DNA of 25,731 bases, from IMG/VR virus record IMGVR_UViG_3300021961_000569, positions 1 to 25,731 of that record, one strand, 5' to 3'. Source of the DNA: a virus. Positions 19,361 to 25,731 of the stretch are shown here, in pieces. Positions within the stretch are counted from its first letter, which is position 1. Every line of letters begins with the position of its first letter. The translations under genes and the position numbers were made by a program. Below the pieces are notes generated by a model, which was given only the letters and a program-made list of their open reading frames with translations, was not told the DNA's origin and did not search any database.

Positions 19361-22300
19361 ATGTCATCAGAAAACATCTGGGTACAAGGACAAGAGTCAT
19401 ATTTTAATGAAGACGCCAAGTTCTTCAAAGACGTATATGTATACGGTAAACTTTACTATGACTTTGATGGTACTGGAGATGATTTAACTCTTGATAATTT
19501 AACCGTAAATGAGCAGTCATATTTAAACAATCTGTATGTAGCGGGACTTTCAACCTTTGTTGGTGCAAGTCAATTTAACAGTTCAGTTACTATTGGTGGA
19601 ATAGTTTCTGTTGGAAATACTGCTACTTTCCAAAGTGATGTTAATATTCTAGGAACACTAGATGTAGATAATATTGATGTTGGTATTGCTACTATTAGAG
19701 ATCGCTTTGAAATAACAAGTGATAGTGGAACTAATTACCTAGTTGGTTTTGCTACTGGTTCTCGTGCTGGTAATATTGGTATCGGAAGCACGTTACCTGA
19801 ACAACTACTTGATGTTGGTAACTCTATTCGCATTGTTAGGAATATCTTTGACTCCGCCAATTTCCCTGGCGATAATGGATACTTTCTATCCCGCGATGCT
19901 AATGGTATTCGTTGGATTTCTGCACCACCAAATGCTCAGACTGATGGTTTCTTCGCACAAAATGAAGGCGTAAGCGTAGGTGTCGGTTCATTTACAACCA
20001 TTAACTTCATCGGTAATGGTAGTGGTGGAGACGTTGTTAATGCTGTAGTAAACAGTTCTGATTCCAACATTCTTGATGTAAACATTGTAGACCATTGGAT
20101 AAGAAATGGTGCTGGTATTCATACAACAGTTAATGTTGGTATCAATGTTGTATCACCACAAACAACTCTTGACGTTAATGGAATTGTTTGGGTCAGAGAT
20201 GAACTGAGAGTATCTGGAGTATCAACATTTACTCAGTTAGTTAGAATCGATGCTCCACTGAGAGTACATGATAATCTTATTACAGGTACAGCAACAACAG
20301 CATTATACGCAAACAACTCTGGTATTGCTACCTATGCAGACCAAGCAGGGTTCTCCACAGTATCTGGGATCTCAACTTTCGCTATTCAAGCTGGTTTCGC
20401 TACCGTATCAGGTATATCTACATTTGCTATTCAGTCAGGATTCTCCACAGTATCTGGAATTTCCACGTTTGCTATCCAAGCAGGATTTGCTACAGTCTCA
20501 GGAATTTCCACGTTTGCTATTCAGGCAGGTTTCGCCACAGTAGCAGGAATCTCAACATTTGCTATCCAAGCTGGATTTGCTACAGTATCTGGTATCTCAA
20601 CCTTCGCAATTCAAGCAGGTTTTGCTACCGTATCTGGTATTTCAACATTCGCAATCCAGTCTGGGTTCTCCACGGTATCAGGTATTGCTACCTTTGCTAT
20701 CCAATCTGGTTTTGCTACAGAAGCAGGGTTCTCAACAAATTCTGCTAGAGCAGGCATTGCTACCTTCATTCAAACCACTGAGACTCTCACAAACCAAGAC
20801 TTCTTCATCCCATTTGTTCAGAATTCAACTAGTCAGACGAGTGAGACTGTAAGAGTTGATAGTGGTATTACATACAATCCATCAACCAATGCTTTGGGTG
20901 TTGATGGTACACTTGAAGTTGGTGTCGGTGGAACTGTTATTACCACTACTGGTATTGGTAGTGTTGGTTTTAACAGCACATCACCCACAAGAGATGTTGA
21001 CTTCCAAAAGGACGTTCGCTTCCAGCAAGCAATATATGATACTGATGATAACGTAGGATTCAGAACAGAAAGATATCAGGTTCCAAGGAACGTTCTCACT
21101 ACGGTTGGTGTTGATACTTCTGGAAATATTATTGGTGGTAGATTCTATGATGCCGCCAACCTGATACGTCTGAACCTAGACTACATTGCGAACGAGTCTG
21201 TTGGATTCCTAACAAGCACAGACTATAAGAGTCCTGCATTTGCTCTGTCTTCGGCGGACTATACCTCCTGTAAGGACGACATTAAGGATATTCTAAGGGC
21301 TATCACCTACGACATTACAAGAGGTGGTAACTCCCGTTGTGTTGGTGCTGGTGAATCTTATTATAATGCTGGTGTTTTACAGCACATTACTGGAACTGAT
21401 GTAAATGGTTATAGTATCAAGGAAGCAACCATTGTTGCTATCACCACTGCTGCACAGATATCCAGATATGTTATCAACAACCTACCAGCACCTATATCTT
21501 ATCAGGGCGTAGGTAATAGTGTTCCTCTCATTCGTGATTTAACCCTGCAAGATGACTCTGCTGTTGGTGTTAATACTTCCCCAGATGGATGTGCTAACGT
21601 TGTTTCTGCTATCACCGTTTGTGCTGGTATTGTTACCAATATCATTGAACTAGGTGCTGCTGCATTTACCACTATTGGTTTCACCACAACATCACCAAAT
21701 GGTAAGGTAGTCTGGGCTCCTGCAGGTGCTGATGCTAGAAACCTTGTTTGGGTTACCAAGTATGGTAACGATGATAATGATGGAAGAACTGAAGGTTCTG
21801 CAAAACTAACCATCGGTGCCGCTGCTGCTGTAGCACAACCTGGCGATACTATTATGGTTCGCTCTGGTGTTTATGCTGAGAACAACCCTATCGGTCTAAG
21901 AACAGACGTTTCTGTTATCGGTCAGGACCTGAGACTGGTTACTATCTACCCACAGAACGATGATGATGTCTTCTATGTTAGAAGAGGTTGTTTGATTGAT
22001 AGTTTGAGTTTTGCCTACAGTAAAGATCCTTATGATGATTCTGCACCACTATACATCACTGGTGCTGCTGTTGCCTTCCCACCACCAGCAGGTATTGGTA
22101 GTGCTAGAACTGGATTCCTAGGATTAGGTCCAGCAAACGAAGGACCAAGTGGTAGATGGAGATCGCCATACGTTCGTAACTGTACGAACTTCATGAGCAA
22201 CAGTATTGGTATGAAGATTGATGGAAACCACGTTGCTGCTGCCTTTACAGGTACAAACAACCTTGGGCAAGACCTCAAGTGTATGGTTTGTGACTCATTC

Positions 22301-23341
22301 ACACAATATAACCAGAATGGTATCGGTGTTTCTATCACCAATAAAGCATACGCTCAGTTGGTTTCTATCTTTACTATCAACTCTAAGATTGGTATCTTTG
22401 CTGGTAGTGGTGGTCAATGTGACCTAACAAACTCTAACTCCTCATTCGGTGATTATGGTTTGTATGCTGACGGAACCAGTGGTGATGAGTTTACTGGTAT
22501 TACAACTGGAGCAACAGTTGCTGCAGAACAAGACACATACATCTTCTATGGCGTAAGAGACGACCTATCAAATATAAGAAAACCATTTGATGGTCAGGGT
22601 GCATTCTTTAAGATAAACCTAGATGATTATGCAGATACTGGAGCGAAGAGTGGTATTGTTACCGAACCTCTAAGAACTATTAGATCAATTAACATTACTA
22701 ATGGTGGTTCTGGATATAGTGCATCTGCTCCACCAAACGTAACTGTATCTACACCATTTGGACCTGAGAGTATTCTAGCAGAACTCTCTGCTAATGTTAG
22801 TGCTGCTGGAACTATCAGTTCTATTGATATTATTTCTAGTGGTAGAAACTTCCTCCCTGCAGGTAGTGGATCTAACCAACAGGATATCACTATCACTATC
22901 TCTGGTTCTGGAGGAGCAACGGCAGAAGCACTTACAGATCCTATTCTTTACACTGTAAACACGGCAACAGAACCAACTGCTGTTGGTGTTAGCACAGTTA
23001 CATTCAACGAATTCGTTCCTTATAGTGTTGGTGCTGGAGTTAGTGTTTCGTTCAGAAGACTCAGTAGAATCATTACCAGTTCACACTCCTTCGAATATAT
23101 CGGTGCTGGTGTAGACATAAATAGTGCAAACCCCTTCCAGGGTGGTGTGCCTAATCCTGATAATGAAGTTGTTGCTATCAATGGAGGTCAAATTCCATTC
23201 ACCAGCACTGACCAAAAAGGAAACTTTAGAATTGGACAAGGTTTAACAATCGACCAAACTACTTCTACTATTTCTGGAAGAGATTTCAACAGAGCGATAC
23301 AAGCAAACTTAACACCACTGATACTTGCTTTGGGAGGATGA
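19361..23341 (+). CDS. Giant repeat baseplate/fibre structural protein
   Basis: A 1326-residue protein made of several modules. Residues about 60-325 hold G-I-A-T/G-I-G-S beta-rich motifs; 326-460 nine tandem 15-residue repeats (consensus A-I-Q-A-G-F-A-T-V-S-G-I-S-T-F); 605-790 a helical, Cys-containing module (Y-D-I-T-R-G-G-N-S, found in other cyanophage structural proteins); 795-1000 a parallel beta-helix (Y-G-N-D-D-N-D-G, then G-D-T-I-M-V-R-S-G-V-Y-A-E), as in pectate-lyase-like tailspikes; about 1111 an N-G-G-S-G-Y unit; and an end with F-R-I-G-Q-G-L-T-I-D. It is likely a baseplate-peripheral or short fibre protein (gp10/gp12 function), but no direct T4 match is claimed. Confidence 0.72.
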   Translation: MSSENIWVQGQESYFNEDAKFFKDVYVYGKLYYDFDGTGDDLTLDNLTVNEQSYLNNLYVAGLSTFVGASQFNSSVTIGGIVSVGNTATFQSDVNILGTLDVDNIDVGIATIRDRFEITSDSGTNYLVGFATGSRAGNIGIGSTLPEQLLDVGNSIRIVRNIFDSANFPGDNGYFLSRDANGIRWISAPPNAQTDGFFAQNEGVSVGVGSFTTINFIGNGSGGDVVNAVVNSSDSNILDVNIVDHWIRNGAGIHTTVNVGINVVSPQTTLDVNGIVWVRDELRVSGVSTFTQLVRIDAPLRVHDNLITGTATTALYANNSGIATYADQAGFSTVSGISTFAIQAGFATVSGISTFAIQSGFSTVSGISTFAIQAGFATVSGISTFAIQAGFATVAGISTFAIQAGFATVSGISTFAIQAGFATVSGISTFAIQSGFSTVSGIATFAIQSGFATEAGFSTNSARAGIATFIQTTETLTNQDFFIPFVQNSTSQTSETVRVDSGITYNPSTNALGVDGTLEVGVGGTVITTTGIGSVGFNSTSPTRDVDFQKDVRFQQAIYDTDDNVGFRTERYQVPRNVLTTVGVDTSGNIIGGRFYDAANLIRLNLDYIANESVGFLTSTDYKSPAFALSSADYTSCKDDIKDILRAITYDITRGGNSRCVGAGESYYNAGVLQHITGTDVNGYSIKEATIVAITTAAQISRYVINNLPAPISYQGVGNSVPLIRDLTLQDDSAVGVNTSPDGCANVVSAITVCAGIVTNIIELGAAAFTTIGFTTTSPNGKVVWAPAGADARNLVWVTKYGNDDNDGRTEGSAKLTIGAAAAVAQPGDTIMVRSGVYAENNPIGLRTDVSVIGQDLRLVTIYPQNDDDVFYVRRGCLIDSLSFAYSKDPYDDSAPLYITGAAVAFPPPAGIGSARTGFLGLGPANEGPSGRWRSPYVRNCTNFMSNSIGMKIDGNHVAAAFTGTNNLGQDLKCMVCDSFTQYNQNGIGVSITNKAYAQLVSIFTINSKIGIFAGSGGQCDLTNSNSSFGDYGLYADGTSGDEFTGITTGATVAAEQDTYIFYGVRDDLSNIRKPFDGQGAFFKINLDDYADTGAKSGIVTEPLRTIRSINITNGGSGYSASAPPNVTVSTPFGPESILAELSANVSAAGTISSIDIISSGRNFLPAGSGSNQQDITITISGSGGATAEALTDPILYTVNTATEPTAVGVSTVTFNEFVPYSVGAGVSVSFRRLSRIITSSHSFEYIGAGVDINSANPFQGGVPNPDNEVVAINGGQIPFTSTDQKGNFRIGQGLTIDQTTSTISGRDFNRAIQANLTPLILALGG
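20336..20740 (+). repeat. Nine tandem 45-bp coding repeats
   Basis: Units start at 20336, 20381, 20426, 20471, 20516, 20561, 20606, 20651 and 20696, each 45 bases and in frame. The protein repeats are nearly identical (Ala/Ser swaps at two or three positions), whereas the DNA copies differ at many synonymous third positions (for example GCT ATT CAA, GCT ATC CAA, GCA ATT CAA, GCT ATT CAG). The repeats are therefore protein-level and not recent duplications. Confidence 0.95.
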
Positions 23342-23350
23342 TAAGATAAA

Positions 23351-24010
23351 ATGGCGATTGCACCAGTCAATAAGTTTCTTACGGTTGCTGTTCCTGTGGC
23401 TCCAGGGGAACAGAAGATTTATGAGGTTCCCACTGGTACTTCTGCTATTTTGCTCTACGCACAAGTATCTAATGTAGGAGTTGGAACCTATCCAACAACA
23501 ACTCTGATACACAGAAGAGAAAGTAGAAGCACAGGTAATACAAGAGATATTAGAGTTATAAAAAACATTGAAGTCCCACCAAACGATGCTGCTATTCTCG
23601 TTGATGGTCGTTTGGTTCTAGAAAAAACTGCTACAGTTCTTGATAGACTTTATATCACAGGAACTCAAACGGGTATTGTAACGATTACAAACGTTACTTA
23701 TGATGAACCAACTGGTGTTTCTACATTTACAACATTAACGACACATGGATTCTCTGCTGGTTCAGAGATAACTATGTCTGGTATTGCTATGACCTGCCCA
23801 TCAGGTTCAGGTATTACCACAACTATTTTCCCAAGTCCACAAAAGTCTTATGTTGTGGATAGTATCGTTGATGATGTTGGAACATCTAAAACATTCACAA
23901 CAACTGTAGGAAGTGCTAATGGAATCGCTCATACATATGTAAGCGGTGGTCTTGTAGGACCACTACAAATGGAATTCATTGGTAGTTTTCTAGAAAATAG
24001 CACCACTTAA
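23351..24010 (+). CDS. Conserved cyanophage virion structural protein
   Basis: A 219-residue, beta-rich, Thr/Ser/Gly-rich protein starting M-A-I-A-P-V-N-K-F-L-T-V-A-V-P-V-A-P-G. Other landmarks are R-S-T-G-N-T-R-D-I-R-V-I-K, P-P-N-D-A-A-I-L-V-D-G-R-L-V-L-E-K and T-T-H-G-F-S-A-G. The pattern recurs next to large fibre genes in T4-like cyanophages and is probably a baseplate or fibre-attachment component. It has no recognisable enzyme motif. It starts nine bases after the preceding stop and is followed by the last gene after six bases, so all three are likely one late operon. Confidence 0.75.
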   Translation: MAIAPVNKFLTVAVPVAPGEQKIYEVPTGTSAILLYAQVSNVGVGTYPTTTLIHRRESRSTGNTRDIRVIKNIEVPPNDAAILVDGRLVLEKTATVLDRLYITGTQTGIVTITNVTYDEPTGVSTFTTLTTHGFSAGSEITMSGIAMTCPSGSGITTTIFPSPQKSYVVDSIVDDVGTSKTFTTTVGSANGIAHTYVSGGLVGPLQMEFIGSFLENSTT

Positions 24011-24016
24011 TAGCAG

Positions 24017-25731
24017 ATGGCAGATAATACAAGAAAGCCGACACAAAGATATTTAAGTGGTAGAGTAAAGATTGTTGATAATGTTGGTCTTCATTCAGAC
24101 CGCCACTTATACGTCCACCCAGGTGAGGTAGAACCCAACCTGGGTTATGTTGGTGAGAAAACTTTACCACCAGCAGATACCTACTATCAACTTGTTACCA
24201 TCAACAATGGAACAACTTATGATAGATATTGGACTGATATACCACCAGTAACCCTGGCGAATGGTATCAGTATTTTTGACGAAGGTTCTCTTGTAGGCAC
24301 TGCGAACAGTGTATCGAAGATAAACTTTGTCGGTTCTGCTATTACTGCTACTGCTAGTGGAAGTATTTCTACAGTAACAGTACAAGTAGTTGCTATTTCA
24401 ACATCACCACCAGCAAATGCTAATGCTGGTGATCTGTGGTGGGATAGTGATTATGGTGATCTGAGTGTTTATTATGAAGATCCTGATGGTGCTCAGTGGG
24501 TTTCTGCAAGTAATAGAGTTGGTGGTTTTACTGGAGTAGGAATTGGTTCCACTACAGTAAACCCAGAGTCTGGGGAAATATCTTACTACATCGGAACCAG
24601 TTTCCAAGACCTGAACATTGTTGGTTCTGGTATTAGTATTGTCGGTTACGGTGTTACTGCCGTTCTAGACTTCAGTAGTCTGAGTGCTGGTGGTGCAAAC
24701 GTTTCTATCTCCACAGATCCACCATCTGGTTCAAGAGCTGGTGACCTCTGGTGGGACAGTGACCTTGGCGAACTCTACATTTACTATGATGATGGAGATA
24801 GCAATCAATGGGTTGAAACATCAGGTGGTAGTGAGACTGTTACTATCAGTGATGACGCTCCCACTAATGCTAATTCAGGTGACCTATGGTGGGAAAGTGA
24901 TACTGGTAGACTAAAAATTTATTATGATGATGGTGATAGTCAGCAGTGGATTGACTCCAATGGTGGTTTGCTTGATGAGATAAGAACCCCATGGGCAATA
25001 AATTCTGCTGGTATCAATACTCTAGGTAATGTTGGAGTAGGAACCACAAACCCACTAGCAGCAGTATCTTCATCAAACACTGCAGTTCTTGCTGCTGGTA
25101 TTGTTACTGCCTATAAGTTCTATGGTGATGGTTCTAGTCTAATAGGTGTTGGTGCTGGTGGAACTTGGGCAGTTGATACCATTGGTATCCATACCACAAA
25201 GAATGTTGGTATAGGAACTACCGCCAAGTCTGGATACGCCTTATATGTTGAAGGCGACATGAGGGCTACAGGTATTGTAACTTTTGGTCCCAATTCTATC
25301 ACAATAGATGGTATCAATAATGAGATACATGTAGGAACTGGTGTTACTATTTACGGTAATACTGGTATTATTAGTGCTACTTATCTTTATGGTGACGCTT
25401 CCAACCTAATAAATGTTCAGGGAGCAAATGTTTCTATCTCAGATACTGCACCTTCATCACCAAATAGTGGAGACTTATGGTGGGAAAGTGATAGTGGTGA
25501 CCTGAAGATTTACTACAATGATGGTGGAAGTGCTCAGTGGGTTTCTGCTAACAGTGCCGATACTCTAGTAGCAATAGCACAAACAGCACCATCAGCACCA
25601 CAGTCTGGTGACCTTTGGTGGGATTCTGAGTCTGGTAACCTCCACGTTTATTATCAAGATACAAATACATCTCAATGGGTAACGGCAAGTAATGCTATTG
25701 AAGGACCACAAGGAGCAGTAGGTGCTCAGGG
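24017..25731 (+). CDS. Tail-fibre-like repeat protein, 3' partial
   Basis: ATG 24017 opens a frame with no stop to the window edge (571 complete codons). The N-terminal 50 residues include a segment rich in His/Val/Pro (S-D-R-H-L-Y-V-H-P-G-E-V-E-P). After that come five copies of a G-D-L-W-W-[DE]-S module, each ending about 20 residues later in Q-W-[VI], and two copies of a Y-G-D-[GA]-S-x-L-I motif. The visible end reads G-P-Q-G-A-V-G-A-Q, the start of a collagen-like Gly-x-y stretch, frequent in phage fibres. It is very probably a host-contacting tail fibre; full length and receptor-binding tip are outside the window. Confidence 0.8.
   Translation, partial: MADNTRKPTQRYLSGRVKIVDNVGLHSDRHLYVHPGEVEPNLGYVGEKTLPPADTYYQLVTINNGTTYDRYWTDIPPVTLANGISIFDEGSLVGTANSVSKINFVGSAITATASGSISTVTVQVVAISTSPPANANAGDLWWDSDYGDLSVYYEDPDGAQWVSASNRVGGFTGVGIGSTTVNPESGEISYYIGTSFQDLNIVGSGISIVGYGVTAVLDFSSLSAGGANVSISTDPPSGSRAGDLWWDSDLGELYIYYDDGDSNQWVETSGGSETVTISDDAPTNANSGDLWWESDTGRLKIYYDDGDSQQWIDSNGGLLDEIRTPWAINSAGINTLGNVGVGTTNPLAAVSSSNTAVLAAGIVTAYKFYGDGSSLIGVGAGGTWAVDTIGIHTTKNVGIGTTAKSGYALYVEGDMRATGIVTFGPNSITIDGINNEIHVGTGVTIYGNTGIISATYLYGDASNLINVQGANVSISDTAPSSPNSGDLWWESDSGDLKIYYNDGGSAQWVSANSADTLVAIAQTAPSAPQSGDLWWDSESGNLHVYYQDTNTSQWVTASNAIEGPQGAVGAQ
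24431..25684 (+). repeat. Five GDLWW[DE]S modules
   Basis: The Asp codon of the G-D-L-W-W motif occurs at 24431, 24743, 24881, 25472 and 25610. Two pairs, 24743/24881 and 25472/25610, are separated by exactly 138 bases (46 residues), and the pairs have different material between them. Each module reads G-D-L-W-W-[DE]-S, an I/V-Y-Y segment and Q-W. This suggests duplication of a two-module block. Confidence 0.9.

Noticed and set aside
20559-20852. Leu/Gln-rich alternative frames across the 45-bp repeat
   Set aside because: They result from reading the tandem repeat out of frame; the main frame continues through the whole 1326-residue protein.
1-25731. tRNA genes, CRISPR arrays, insertion sequences, attachment sites or replication origin
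   Set aside because: I looked for cloverleaf-like segments, regularly spaced non-coding repeats and transposase motifs and saw none; the tandem repeats found lie inside coding sequence or leaders.

Overview
The window looks like part of the genome of a T4-like myovirus infecting marine picocyanobacteria (a cyanomyovirus). The evidence is the combination of T4 core genes (33, 59, 32, 53, 48, 4, 26, 27 and 5 homologues) with genes typical of cyanophages: ThyX, a PhoH-like ATPase, DUF6433, DUF1825 and DUF4278 proteins, and 'GIATF'/'GDLWWDS' repeat structural proteins. Genes are packed with TAATG/ATGA overlaps. No tRNA, rRNA, CRISPR array or insertion sequence was seen. All family names come from reading translations; no search was run.

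Left part, about 1-8165, all on +: a truncated 2OG-Fe(II) oxygenase, a glutaredoxin, a hairpin-rich stretch (608-798), a small membrane protein, a DUF6433 protein and several small unknowns. A consensus sigma70-type promoter follows, then a chain of tiny coupled genes and a terminator that overlaps another promoter. After that come thyX, phoH, a PD-(D/E)XK nuclease, and the replication/late-transcription block 33-59-DUF1825-32. The gene 32 leader carries a roughly 10-nt periodic ATCC repeat. A Mom-like gene ends this part and runs into gp53 from the opposite strand with a 12-bp overlap.

Middle, 8154-10795, on -: baseplate wedge gp53, tail-tube cap gp48, a small conserved structural protein and the gp4 head-completion nuclease. 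Between gp4 and the next + gene lies a 41-bp divergent intergenic region with two oppositely directed late-promoter-like CTAAATA motifs.

Right part, 10837-25731, on +: a tube-fold baseplate protein, gp26, a small protein that could be joined to gp26 by -1 frameshifting at T_TTT_TTC, two tape-measure/hub-like proteins (the second with a muraminidase-like domain), gp27-like hub, gp5-like OB-fold spike base, a needle-like beta protein, and three large repetitive baseplate/fibre proteins, the last cut by the window end.

How it fits together: the left block supplies nucleotide metabolism, recombination/replication and the late-transcription co-activator gp33. The middle and right blocks are late virion genes for the tail tube end, baseplate hub and receptor-contacting fibres. 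The most noteworthy points are the candidate structured RNA at about 626-786, the candidate programmed frameshift at 12356-12362, the gene 32 leader repeats, the divergent late promoters, the terminator/promoter composite, the Mom-like gene, and the separation of the T4 gp5 functions into three proteins.
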